This document shows positions 7,982 to 14,599 of a stretch of 14,599 nt of DNA, piece by piece. The notes under the pieces were generated by a model. It was not told the DNA's origin. It saw only the letters and a program-made list of their open reading frames with translations, and ran no database searches. Position 1 is the first letter of the stretch, and each line of letters starts with the position of its first letter. The translations under genes and the position numbers were made by a program. Origin of the DNA: Betaproteobacteria bacterium (GTDB taxonomy: Bacteria; Pseudomonadota; Gammaproteobacteria; Burkholderiales; SG8-39); the NCBI GenBank assembly GCA_007280315.1, contig QYQC01000109.1, positions 1 through 14,599 on the forward strand. The letters run 5' to 3'.

Positions 7982-8058
7982 TGGCGGAGTGGACGGGACT
8001 CGAACCCGCGACCTCTGCCGTGACAGGGCAGCATTCTAACCAACTGAACTACCACTCC
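7982..8058 (-). tRNA. tRNA-Asp (anticodon GTC)
   Basis: 77-nt cloverleaf including an encoded CCA (7984-7982) and discriminator G. The acceptor stem GGAGTGG/CCACTCC pairs fully. The anticodon stem CTGCC/GGCAG encloses the loop CTGTCAC, giving GTC. The T-loop is TTCGAGT. It lies 16 nt downstream of tRNA-Val, apparently on the same transcript, and is followed by an intrinsic terminator. Confidence 0.97.
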
Positions 8059-8074
8059 AGCAATACGGACACCC

Positions 8075-8150
8075 TGGTGGGTGCTGACGGGTTCGAACCG
8101 CCGACATTCGCCGTGTAAAGGCGACGCTCTACCAACTGAGCTAAGCACCC
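8075..8150 (-). tRNA. tRNA-Val (anticodon TAC)
   Basis: 76-nt cloverleaf with encoded CCA (8077-8075) and discriminator A. The acceptor stem is GGGTGCT/AGCACCC, the D-arm GCTCAGTTGGTAGAGC, and the anticodon stem TCGCC/GGCGA with loop TTTACAC, giving TAC. The T-loop is TTCGAAC. It starts 45 bp after the hupB stop with no convincing promoter or terminator between, so it is probably processed from a hupB-tRNA-Val-tRNA-Asp transcript. Confidence 0.97.
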
Positions 8151-8195
8151 TTTCGGACAGATTGAAATGCGGGGCGCTCTGGTCCAAAAAGGGCA

Positions 8196-8468
8196 CTAGT
8201 TTAACGCATCTTTCAGTGCTTTGCCAGCGCGGAATTTCGGAACCCGCGCGGCTTTGATCTTGATGCTCGCGCCGGTACGCGGATTGCGGCCGTTGCGCGC
8301 CGCACGCTTGCCAACGTAGAACGTACCGAATCCGACCAGCGTCACCATGCCGCCCTTCTTCATCGCGGTCTTGATCGCGGTTACGGTTGCATCCAGCGCA
8401 CGTCCGGCCGCTGCCTTGGAAACGTCGGCGGATTTGGCAATTTGATCGATCATTTCGGACTTATTCAC
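8196..8468 (-). CDS. hupB: DNA-binding protein HU-beta
   Basis: Small histone-like nucleoid protein that binds and bends DNA without strong sequence preference, acting as a dimer. 90 residues, the same length as E. coli HupB and colinear with it. It opens MNKSEMIDQIAKSADVSKAA, followed by the helical dimerisation half. The diagnostic GFGTF (about 46-50) and the basic DNA-clasping arm with RAARNGRNPRTG (about 55-66) come next, and it ends FRAGKALKDALN. The start codon is GTG at 8468: the conserved MNKS terminus begins there, with AAGGGGG 6 nt upstream. The next in-frame ATG (8453) would remove conserved residues. The stop is TAG. A strong sigma-70 promoter lies about 140 bp upstream and leaves a long leader. 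It follows lon, as in many proteobacteria, and leads into two tRNA genes. Confidence 0.97.
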   Translation of the reverse strand: MNKSEMIDQIAKSADVSKAAAGRALDATVTAIKTAMKKGGMVTLVGFGTFYVGKRAARNGRNPRTGASIKIKAARVPKFRAGKALKDALN

Positions 8469-8474
8469 GTTGAA

Positions 8475-8481
8475 CCCCCTT
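8475..8481 (-). promoter_or_regulatory. Ribosome binding site for the GTG start of hupB
   Basis: AAGGGGG on the minus strand, 6 nt before GTG (8468-8466). It resembles the AAGGAGG consensus and decides in favour of the GTG rather than the ATG five codons later. Confidence 0.75.
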
Positions 8482-8575
8482 TTTGTCTAAATGAGATTAG
8501 CTATGGCACGAACAAAGCCTGGCGTGCATTTTTGAGTTGAAGTTTTGGAGTAGGCGTGCTTGCGAGCGCAACAAA

Positions 8576-8593
8576 CTTGCCGCAACCGGCAAG
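8576..8593 (-). other. Hairpin at the 5' end of the hupB leader
   Basis: 7 bp perfect stem CTTGCCG/CGGCAAG with a GTTG loop on the minus strand, followed by TTTGTT. It begins only a few bases after the predicted hupB transcription start. It may protect the 5' end, or the weak T-run could make it an attenuator. Confidence 0.4.
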
Positions 8594-8605
8594 AGCGATA
8601 CGATC

Positions 8606-8635
8606 TTTATAACAAGCGCCATTCGCGTGTGTCAA
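8606..8635 (-). promoter_or_regulatory. Sigma-70 promoter of hupB
   Basis: Minus-strand -35 TTGACA (8635-8630, perfect) and -10 TATAAA (8611-8606, five of six) separated by 18 bp, in the 195 bp gap between lon and hupB. The predicted start is near 8599, giving a leader of roughly 130 nt before the GTG. It lets HU, and probably the two tRNAs, be made independently of lon. Confidence 0.82.
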
Positions 8636-8663
8636 GCGCTTTTCAGTTTCTCCGGAAGCCTGC

Positions 8664-11075
8664 TCAATGAGTGATGACGCCGCTCACGGGCTGCCCCTCG
8701 GACGCCGGCGCTATCGGGGCAACTTCGTCTTTCTTGCTCGTTGCCTCGGGCTTGCGCTCCAGCGCAAGCTCGAGCACCTGATCAATCCATTTTACTGGAA
8801 TGATCTCGAGGCGGTTCTTGACGTTGTCGGCAATCTCCGTCAGATCCTTTACATTTTCCTCGGGAATCAATACGGTCTTGATGCCGCCGCGGTGGGCTGC
8901 GAGCAACTTTTCCTTCAATCCGCCGATAGGCAGCACCTCGCCGCGCAGCGTAATTTCACCGGTCATTGCAACATCGGCGCGCACTGGAATGCCGGTGAGA
9001 ATCGAAACCATTGCAGTGCAGATGCCGATGCCGGCACTGGGGCCGTCCTTTGGTGTCGCGCCTTCCGGCAGGTGGATATGCAAATCGATCTTCTGATAGA
9101 AGTCCTCGGCGACGCCGAGCTTGGCCGAGCGGCTGCGCACCACCGTCAGCGCGGCCTGGATCGATTCCTGCATTACCTCGCCCAGCTTGCCGGTGGTTAT
9201 GCTCTTGCCCTTGCCCGGCATTACCACGGCTTCGATCGTCAGCAGCTCGCCGCCGACTTCAGTCCACGCAAGACCCGTGACCTGTCCAACCTGGTTTTTC
9301 TTCTCCGCGATGCCAAAAGTGAATTTGCGCACGCCGAGGAATTTGTCCAGATTTTTCGCCGTAACCAGGATCTTGCTGTCGCGACTCTTGGTCACCAGGA
9401 TCTTCACTACCTTGCGGCAGATCTTTGAAATTTCGCGCTCCAGGCTGCGCACGCCCGCTTCCCGGCTGTAGTAGCGAATCACGTCGCGTATCGCCGATTC
9501 GGCGATCGAAACTTCGTCTAGCTTCAGTCCGTTGTTCTTGAGCTGCTTGGGCAGCAGATAGCGCGTGGCGATGTGTATTTTCTCATCCTCGGTATATCCC
9601 GAAAGCCGGATGACCTCCATGCGATCGAGCAGTGCCGGGGGAATGTTCAGCGTATTGGCGGTTGCTACGAACATGACTTCCGACAGGTCGTACTCGACCT
9701 CGACGTAATGGTCTACGAACGTATGATTTTGTTCCGGATCCAGCACTTCGAGCAGCGCCGAGGACGGATCGCCGCGGAAGTCCATTCCCAGCTTGTCCAC
9801 TTCATCCAGCAGAAACAGCGGATTGCGTACGCCGACCTTGGTCATGTTCTGCAGAATCTTGCCCGGCATGGAACCGATATAGGTGCGGCGGTGGCCACGA
9901 ATCTCCGCTTCGTCGCGCACGCCGCCCAGCGACATGCGCACGAACTTGCGATTGGTCGCTTTCGCGATGGACTGCCCAAGAGAGGTCTTGCCGACGCCTG
10001 GCGCCCCTACAAGACACAGAATCGGCGCCTTCACCTTGTCCACGCGGCTTTGAACCGCAAGGTACTCGACGATGCGCTCTTTCACCTTCTCCAGCCCATA
10101 GTGATCGGAATCGAGGCTCTTTTCCGCGGCAGCGATGTCCTTGGATATCTTGCTGCGTTTCTTCCACGGCAGGCCTACCAATATGTCGATATAGTTGCGC
10201 ACCACCGTGGCTTCGGCCGACATCGGAGACATCAGGCGCAGTTTCTTCAACTCGGCCTCGGCCTTGACGCGCGCGTCCTTGGGCATGCGCGCGGCCTTGA
10301 TCTTCTTCTCCATCTCGTCCAGATCGGCGCCGTCCTCACCCTCGCCCAGTTCCTTCTGGATCGCTTTTACCTGCTCGTTCAGGTAGTACTCGCGCTGGCT
10401 TTTTTCCATCTGGCGCTTGACCCGGCCGCGAATGCGCTTTTCCACCTGCAGGATGTCGATCTCGGTTTCAAGCTGGCCGAGCAGATGCTCCAGGCGGGCC
10501 TTGACGTCGAACATCTCCAGCACCTGCTGCTTCTGCTCCAGTTTCAACGGCAGGTGCGCAGCCACGGTATCGGCCAGGCGTCCGGCCTCTTCAATACCAC
10601 CGAGCGAGGTCAAAATTTCCGGGGGTATTTTCTTGTTCAGCTTCACGTATTGGTCGAACTGGGTCACCAGCGCCCGGCGCATTGCTTCGACCTCGTTATT
10701 GTCGCTCGCATCCGCGGGTACCGGCCGCGCCACAGCAACGTAATGACTGCGCTGGTCTTCGATTTCCTTGATCACCGCGCGCTGGCTGCCCTCAACCAGC
10801 ACTTTTACCGTTCCGTCCGGCAGCTTCAGCATCTGCAGAATATTGGCGATACAGCCGATCTGGTACATGTCGTCGGGACCAGGCTCGTCTTTGGCTGCGG
10901 ATTTCTGTGCCGCCAGCATGATGCTCTTGCCCGCTTCCATGGCGATTTCCATCGCCTTGATTGATTTCGGACGGCCGACAAACAGCGGAATCACCATATG
11001 CGGGAATACCACCACGTCGCGCAACGGTAACAACGGAAACTGGATCGGATTGGGGGAATACTCGGTAACGGACAT
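8664..11075 (-). CDS. lon: ATP-dependent Lon protease
   Basis: Cytoplasmic hexameric AAA+ protease that degrades misfolded and regulatory proteins. 803 residues (E. coli 784). The N-terminal substrate-recognition (LAN) domain spans about 12-205 and starts FPLLPLRDVVVFPHM. The AAA+ module has Walker A GAPGVGKTS with Lys363, Walker B FLLDEVDKLG, and LLDRMEVIRLSGYTEDEK near the sensor region. The C-terminal protease domain carries the Ser-Lys dyad, Ser680 in PKDGPSAG and Lys723 in GGLKEK, spaced 43 residues as in E. coli Ser679/Lys722. The tail (about 775-803) is variable. ATG 11075 has AGGG about 8 nt upstream. A sigma-32-like promoter lies in the 70 bp gap after clpX, so heat-shock induction separate from clpPX is likely. 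All catalytic residues are intact. Confidence 0.98.
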   Translation of the reverse strand: MSVTEYSPNPIQFPLLPLRDVVVFPHMVIPLFVGRPKSIKAMEIAMEAGKSIMLAAQKSAAKDEPGPDDMYQIGCIANILQMLKLPDGTVKVLVEGSQRAVIKEIEDQRSHYVAVARPVPADASDNNEVEAMRRALVTQFDQYVKLNKKIPPEILTSLGGIEEAGRLADTVAAHLPLKLEQKQQVLEMFDVKARLEHLLGQLETEIDILQVEKRIRGRVKRQMEKSQREYYLNEQVKAIQKELGEGEDGADLDEMEKKIKAARMPKDARVKAEAELKKLRLMSPMSAEATVVRNYIDILVGLPWKKRSKISKDIAAAEKSLDSDHYGLEKVKERIVEYLAVQSRVDKVKAPILCLVGAPGVGKTSLGQSIAKATNRKFVRMSLGGVRDEAEIRGHRRTYIGSMPGKILQNMTKVGVRNPLFLLDEVDKLGMDFRGDPSSALLEVLDPEQNHTFVDHYVEVEYDLSEVMFVATANTLNIPPALLDRMEVIRLSGYTEDEKIHIATRYLLPKQLKNNGLKLDEVSIAESAIRDVIRYYSREAGVRSLEREISKICRKVVKILVTKSRDSKILVTAKNLDKFLGVRKFTFGIAEKKNQVGQVTGLAWTEVGGELLTIEAVVMPGKGKSITTGKLGEVMQESIQAALTVVRSRSAKLGVAEDFYQKIDLHIHLPEGATPKDGPSAGIGICTAMVSILTGIPVRADVAMTGEITLRGEVLPIGGLKEKLLAAHRGGIKTVLIPEENVKDLTEIADNVKNRLEIIPVKWIDQVLELALERKPEATSKKDEVAPIAPASEGQPVSGVITH

Positions 11076-11103
11076 GGCGGACCCTCAGCGTGACATTCAA
11101 TGA

Positions 11104-11132
11104 TAGATGGGGACGGGGGGGATTAGTTCAAC
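11104..11132 (-). promoter_or_regulatory. Sigma-32 (RpoH)-like heat-shock promoter of lon
   Basis: Minus-strand -35 GTTGAAC (11132-11126) and -10 CCCCATCTA (11112-11104) are separated by 13 bp. The RpoH consensus is CTTGAAA, 11-16 bp, CCCCATNTA, and the E. coli lon promoter has the same character. The predicted start near 11097 gives a leader of about 22 nt before the lon ATG. Assignment is by consensus match only. Confidence 0.72.
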
Positions 11133-11138
11133 CCCGTC
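11112..11138 (-). other. Hairpin overlapping the lon promoter, downstream of clpX
   Basis: 7 bp stem GACGGGG/CCCCGTC (11138-11132 and 11118-11112) with a 13-nt loop, starting 8 bp after the clpX stop. It contains the spacer and part of both elements of the lon promoter. There is no T-run, so it is at best a weak terminator or 3'-end stabiliser for clpX mRNA. Confidence 0.35.
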
Positions 11139-11145
11139 AGCGTTC

Positions 11146-12414
11146 TCAGGAGAGAGAACCGGCGACCTTGGGCGGGTCGGAATAGATCAACAGCGGCTTG
11201 CCTTCGCCGAGAACCGTCGGTTCGTCGATAACCACCTTGCTTACATTTTCCATGGTCGGCAGTTCGTACATCGTGTCGAGCAGCACCTGCTCCAGAATCG
11301 AGCGCAAACCACGCGCGCCGGTCTTGCGTGCAAGCGCTTTCTGCGCGATGGCTGAAAGCGCCGCAGGGCGTACTTCCAGATCCGCGCCTTCCATGCCGAA
11401 TAGACGCTGATACTGTTTGATCAGCGCGTTCTTTGGGATGGTGAGAATCTGGATCAACGCCGCCTCGTCCAGTTCTTCCAGCGTGGCGATAACCGGCATG
11501 CGGCCGACAAATTCCGGAATCAGGCCGTACTTGATCAAATCCTCGGGCTCCACCGCGCGCAACGCCGCTGTGATGTCTTTACTGTCCTTGAGACTGCGCA
11601 CATCGGCGCCAAAGCCGATGCCGCTTTTTTCAGAACGATTGCGGATAATCTTTTCCAGGCCGTCGAAAGCGCCGCCGCAGACGAACAGGATGTTGGTGGT
11701 GTCCACCTGCACGAAGTCCTGATTGGGGTGCTTGCGCCCGCCCTGCGGCGGCACCGACGCAATGGTACCCTCGATCAGCTTCAGCAGTGCCTGCTGCACA
11801 CCCTCACCCGAGACGTCACGGGTGATCGACGGGTTGTCAGATTTCCTCGATATCTTGTCGATTTCGTCGATGTAGACAATGCCGCGCTTGGCTTTGTCTA
11901 CATCGTAGTCACAATTCTGCAGCAGCTTCTGGATGATGTTTTCCACGTCCTCACCGACGTATCCAGCCTCGGTCAGGGTGGTGGCGTCGGCAATCACAAA
12001 GGGCACGTTCAGCAGGCGCGCCAGCGTCTGCGCCAGCAGCGTCTTGCCCGAACCCGTGGGTCCGATCAGCAGAATATTCGATTTCGCCAGCTCGATCTCA
12101 TCGTTCTTCGACAGATGTTTGAGCCGTTTGTAATGGTTATATACCGCTACCGACAGGATCCGTTTCGCCAGTTCCTGGCCGATAACATACTCGTCGAGTA
12201 TGTCGCAGATTTCCTTCGGCGTCGGCAGGTCTGACTTGGCTGACTTGCCTGACTTGTCGGTACTGGTTTCCTCGCGAATGATGTCATTGCAAAGCTCGAT
12301 GCACTCGTCGCAGATGAACACCGACGGCCCGGCGATAAGCTTCCTTACCTCGTGCTGGCTCTTGCCGCAGAAGGAACAGTAAAGCAGCTTTTCGCCGGCG
12401 TTTTTTTCGGTCAT
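11146..12414 (-). CDS. clpX: ClpX, ATPase and unfoldase subunit of the ClpXP protease
   Basis: AAA+ hexamer that recognises, unfolds and threads substrates into ClpP. 422 residues (E. coli 424). The N-terminal zinc-binding domain has Cys13, Cys16, Cys35 and Cys38 (C-SF-C and C-DE-C). A flexible Lys/Ser-rich linker at 50-65 follows. Walker A is GPTGSGKT with Lys124, the pore loop GYVGED, Walker B VYIDEIDKI, and the RKH loop GGRKHPNQDF. The ClpP-docking loop IGF is at 266-268, so partnership with the adjacent ClpP is supported directly. ATG 12414 lies 7 bp after the clpP stop with only a short GAG upstream, which suggests translation coupled to clpP. Downstream is lon with its own promoter. Nothing is missing. 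Confidence 0.98.
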   Translation of the reverse strand: MTEKNAGEKLLYCSFCGKSQHEVRKLIAGPSVFICDECIELCNDIIREETSTDKSGKSAKSDLPTPKEICDILDEYVIGQELAKRILSVAVYNHYKRLKHLSKNDEIELAKSNILLIGPTGSGKTLLAQTLARLLNVPFVIADATTLTEAGYVGEDVENIIQKLLQNCDYDVDKAKRGIVYIDEIDKISRKSDNPSITRDVSGEGVQQALLKLIEGTIASVPPQGGRKHPNQDFVQVDTTNILFVCGGAFDGLEKIIRNRSEKSGIGFGADVRSLKDSKDITAALRAVEPEDLIKYGLIPEFVGRMPVIATLEELDEAALIQILTIPKNALIKQYQRLFGMEGADLEVRPAALSAIAQKALARKTGARGLRSILEQVLLDTMYELPTMENVSKVVIDEPTVLGEGKPLLIYSDPPKVAGSLS

Positions 12415-12421
12415 CTAAGTC

Positions 12422-13093
12422 TCATTTTTTGGCATCGGCGCGATTGCTCAGTACATTGTCAACCAGGCCGTATTTCACCGCTTCCACCGCCGACATGAAA
12501 TTATCCCGGTCGGTATCGTGCGCGATCGTCTCTACGCTCTGGCCGGTATGCAGCGCCAGCATTTCGTTCAGCCGCCCGCGCAGGTAGAGAATTTCCTTGG
12601 CGTGGATCTCAATATCAGAGGCCTGTCCCTGAAAGCCGCCCATCGGCTGGTGAATCATGACGCGCGAATTGGGCAGGCAGAAACGCTTGCCCTTGGCCCC
12701 CGCGGCGAGCAGGAACGATCCCATGCTGGCAGCCTGACCCACGCAAAGCGTGCTCACATCGGGCTTGATGAATTGCATCGTGTCATAGATGGCAAGACCG
12801 GCTGAAACCGAGCCGCCCGGTGAATTTATATAAAACGAAATGTCCTTGTCCGGATTTTCCGATTCCAGAAACAGCAGCTGCGCAACGATCAGATTGGCAG
12901 TCATCTCGTTCACCACACCGACCAGGAAAACGACCCGCTCCTTCAACAGGCGCGAGTAAATATCGTACGCGCGCTCGCCGCGGCCGCTTTGTTCGATCAC
13001 CATCGGGATCAGGCCCAGGTTCTGCGGACCCTCGAGACCCGCCTGCGGCTCTATCCATCCCGCCGCGTGCGGCTTCCAACCCGGCTGCATCAT
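12422..13093 (-). CDS. clpP: ClpP, proteolytic subunit of the Clp protease
   Basis: Serine peptidase that forms the two-ring, 14-subunit chamber degrading proteins fed by ClpX. 223 residues (E. coli 207). The catalytic triad is Ser123 (GQAASMGS), His148 (MIHQPMGG) and Asp197 (DTDRDNF), with the same spacing as E. coli Ser111/His136/Asp185. Other family marks are YDIYSRLLKERVVFL and SPGGSVSAG. The sequence before the conserved GLIPMVIEQ is about 26 residues, longer than the propeptide of E. coli, and contains two tryptophans. It is presumably removed by self-processing. ATG 13093 has AGAGAGG upstream; a second ATG follows immediately, and either could be used. It lies 28 bp after tig and 7 bp before clpX, so tig-clpP-clpX probably form one transcript. 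Confidence 0.97.
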   Translation of the reverse strand: MMQPGWKPHAAGWIEPQAGLEGPQNLGLIPMVIEQSGRGERAYDIYSRLLKERVVFLVGVVNEMTANLIVAQLLFLESENPDKDISFYINSPGGSVSAGLAIYDTMQFIKPDVSTLCVGQAASMGSFLLAAGAKGKRFCLPNSRVMIHQPMGGFQGQASDIEIHAKEILYLRGRLNEMLALHTGQSVETIAHDTDRDNFMSAVEAVKYGLVDNVLSNRADAKK

Positions 13094-13121
13094 TTACTTG
13101 CCTCTCTGGGTTTGCCGCGAT

Positions 13122-14429
13122 TCATTCTGCTTTCCCCATAAATTCATCGAAATTCACAGCTTTTTCTTCAACCTTGGCGTGCGCGAGCACCCAGGCGACA
13201 ACATTGTCCTCCAGCGCCACGCTTTCCATTTCCGACAGACGCTGCGGCTGTGAATAAATCCATTTTACCACCTCGTCAGGCTGCTCGTAGCTCTCGGCCT
13301 GCTCTTGAACCAGGGCGCGCACCTGCTCCGGCTTGGCACCAAGGTCGTGTGCGCCTACCAGCTCGGCGATGATCAAACCCAGCGATACGCGACGTTGCGC
13401 CTGCTGCTCGAACATCTCCGGATTGATCGGCAACTGCTCCATTTTCATGCCGCGTGCTTCCATTTCGGCGCGCGCGGCCTGCACCAGCCGCTGCGTTTCC
13501 ATTTCGATCAGCGCCTTGGGCAGATCGATTTTGGTCGCATCGAGAAGTACCTGCATGACTTTGCTCTTGAGATCGGCCTGGGCGCGCTTCTTTACTTCGC
13601 GCTCGATATTTGCTTTCACCTCGGACCGCATCTGCACCAGATCACCGTTTTCCACGCCGAGCGAACGCGCGAACTCGGCATCGAGCTCGGGCAAATGCGG
13701 CTCCTCAACCAGCTTGAGCGTAAGTTCGAAGCTCGCGGTCTTTCCGGCGACGTCCTTGCCGTGATAATCAGCCGGAAAAGTGAGTTCGAATGTCCTGCTC
13801 GCTCCGGCGTTCAAGCCCAGTGCGTTGGACTCAAATTCCGGCAGCATTTGTTTCTCGCCCAGCACGAACACAAAATCGCTGGCCTTGCCGCCGGTGAATT
13901 CGACACCCTCTATTTTCCCCAGGAAATCCGCGGTAATTCGATCGCCTGCCGCCGCCGGCCGCTCGACCTGGTGGAAATGCTGGCGCTGCTTGCGCAAGAT
14001 TTGCAGCGTTTTGTCCACCTCGGCATCGCCCACACTCAGCGCGGCGCGCTCGATCTTGCTGGCGCCGATGTCGCCCACCACCACTTCAGGATAAATTTCG
14101 AAAGTGGCGCTGAACTCGATGCTTTTCGCGTCGGTATCGCCCGACTTGGGCTCGATGCGCGGATATCCGGCAACCTTGAGGTTCTGCTCACGCACCGCGT
14201 CTCCGAACGCTTTTTGCACGGCGTCGCCGAGAACTTCCGAACGCACCTGCGGCCCATATTGCTGCGCGACCAACTTCATCGGCACCTTGCCCGGACGAAA
14301 ACCGGCCATGCGCAGGGTACGCGAGAGCTTTTTAAGCCGCTGTTCGACCTGTTTTTCGATTTCGTCGACCGCAACCGCCATGTTCAGTCGGCGTTCAAGC
14401 GAACCCAAATTCTCCAAGCTTGTTTGCAT
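13122..14429 (-). CDS. tig: Trigger factor, ribosome-bound chaperone and prolyl isomerase
   Basis: Binds at the ribosomal exit tunnel and shields nascent chains; it also has prolyl isomerase activity. 435 residues from this start (E. coli 432). The N-terminal ribosome-binding domain has the signature GFRPGKVP at 43-50. The central FKBP-type isomerase domain (about 150-245) has GDRITADFLGKIEG, and the alpha-helical C-terminal chaperone arms fill the rest. The frame opens TTG-ATG at 14432-14427. I prefer the ATG at 14429 because AAGGG is 6 nt before it and would be only 3 nt before the TTG, whose use would add one residue. It is the first gene of the tig-clpP-clpX run, 81 bp downstream of tRNA-Leu. 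The gene is complete. Confidence 0.97.
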   Translation of the reverse strand: MQTSLENLGSLERRLNMAVAVDEIEKQVEQRLKKLSRTLRMAGFRPGKVPMKLVAQQYGPQVRSEVLGDAVQKAFGDAVREQNLKVAGYPRIEPKSGDTDAKSIEFSATFEIYPEVVVGDIGASKIERAALSVGDAEVDKTLQILRKQRQHFHQVERPAAAGDRITADFLGKIEGVEFTGGKASDFVFVLGEKQMLPEFESNALGLNAGASRTFELTFPADYHGKDVAGKTASFELTLKLVEEPHLPELDAEFARSLGVENGDLVQMRSEVKANIEREVKKRAQADLKSKVMQVLLDATKIDLPKALIEMETQRLVQAARAEMEARGMKMEQLPINPEMFEQQAQRRVSLGLIIAELVGAHDLGAKPEQVRALVQEQAESYEQPDEVVKWIYSQPQRLSEMESVALEDNVVAWVLAHAKVEEKAVNFDEFMGKAE

Positions 14430-14454
14430 CAAATTCCCTTAAAGTCCGTAATAA

Positions 14455-14473
14455 CCCGGTTTGTCGAAACGGG
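14455..14473 (-). terminator. Possible weak terminator between tRNA-Leu and tig
   Basis: On the minus strand CCCGTTT pairs with AAACCGGG (7 bp with one bulged base) around a 4-nt loop, followed by TTATTA. It lies about 40 bp after the tRNA-Leu CCA end. The T-run is short and interrupted, so termination may be partial and tig could receive read-through. Confidence 0.4.
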
Positions 14474-14513
14474 GCACCCTATTTTCCTATCCCACCCTCC
14501 AAACCTGACCGCA

Positions 14514-14599
14514 TGGTGCGAAGGAAGGGACTCGAACCCCCATGCCGTAAGGCGCTGGAACCCTAAATCCAGTGCGTCTACCAATTCCGCCACCCTCGC
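14514..14599 (-). tRNA. tRNA-Leu (apparent anticodon TAG, 8-nt anticodon loop)
   Basis: Class II tRNA of 86 nt with encoded CCA (14516-14514) and discriminator A; its first base is the last base of the window. The acceptor stem GCGAGGG/CCTTCGC pairs with one G-T. The D-arm GCGGAATTGGTAGACGC, the long variable arm with GCC/GGC stem, and the T-arm GGGGG-TTCGAGT-CCCTT are normal for leucine. The anticodon stem CTGGA/TCCAG encloses TTTAGGGT, eight bases instead of seven. The usual tRNA-Leu(TAG) loop is TTTAGGT. The additional G follows the anticodon. Either this is a real expanded loop or one G in the GGG run (14561-14563) is a sequence error. Confidence 0.92.

Noticed and set aside
8151..8195. 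Possible separate promoter for tRNA-Val
   Set aside because: The best pair (TTGGAC, 17 bp, CAATCT) matches the -35 and -10 consensus too poorly to call.
7975..8196. Minus-strand 73-codon frame covering the tRNA region
   Set aside because: It is simply translation through tRNA-Val and tRNA-Asp, which both fold as full cloverleafs.
6686..10964. Plus-strand open frames opposite ppiD and lon (6686-7915, 8667-9428, 9573-10964)
   Set aside because: Antisense shadows of intact conserved genes; no motif, no good ribosome site, composition typical of reversed codons.
11146..14432. Search for an unusual system hidden in the tig-clpP-clpX-lon block
   Set aside because: All four genes are full length with normal motifs and a commonly conserved order, with no additional gene between them.

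Overview
This window looks like a chromosomal segment from a GC-rich betaproteobacterium. The evidence is the gene order on the minus strand (tRNA-Leu, tig, clpP, clpX, lon, hupB, tRNA-Val, tRNA-Asp, ppiD), which is a familiar betaproteobacterial arrangement, together with the resemblance of FabI, HU, ClpX and Lon to proteobacterial versions. Genus cannot be set from the sequence alone. Almost everything is intact housekeeping DNA. I see no mobile element, CRISPR array, prophage or new defence system.

Right and centre (14599 down to 6017, minus strand): a proteostasis cluster. tRNA-Leu sits exactly at the window edge. It is followed by trigger factor (ribosome-bound chaperone), ClpP and ClpX (the ClpXP protease), and Lon, which has its own sigma-32-like heat-shock promoter in the 70 bp gap after clpX. 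Next comes HU-beta, with a strong sigma-70 promoter and a leader of about 130 nt. tRNA-Val(TAC) and tRNA-Asp(GTC) follow, then an intrinsic terminator, and finally PpiD, a membrane-anchored periplasmic folding factor. Folding at the ribosome, ATP-dependent degradation in the cytoplasm and folding in the periplasm are thus covered by one locus.

Middle (5195-5986, plus strand): fabI, the NADH-dependent enoyl-ACP reductase of fatty-acid synthesis. It converges on ppiD, with a GC-rich hairpin in the 30 bp gap, and diverges from the peptidase operon.

Left (5019 down to 1, minus strand): a probable peptide-scavenging operon. It has an exported S9A prolyl oligopeptidase, translationally coupled by an ATGA overlap to a family 5 (OppA/DppA-type) substrate-binding protein. 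A tandem paralogue of that binding protein runs off the left edge. ABC permease and ATPase genes are not in the window and may lie further left.

The points most worth a second look are an eight-base anticodon loop in tRNA-Leu(TAG), a displaced parvulin beta-strand motif in PpiD, the sigma-32-like promoter of lon with an overlapping hairpin, and a 25 bp near-perfect inverted repeat between fabI and the peptidase gene. No stretch over 300 bases lacks a gene.
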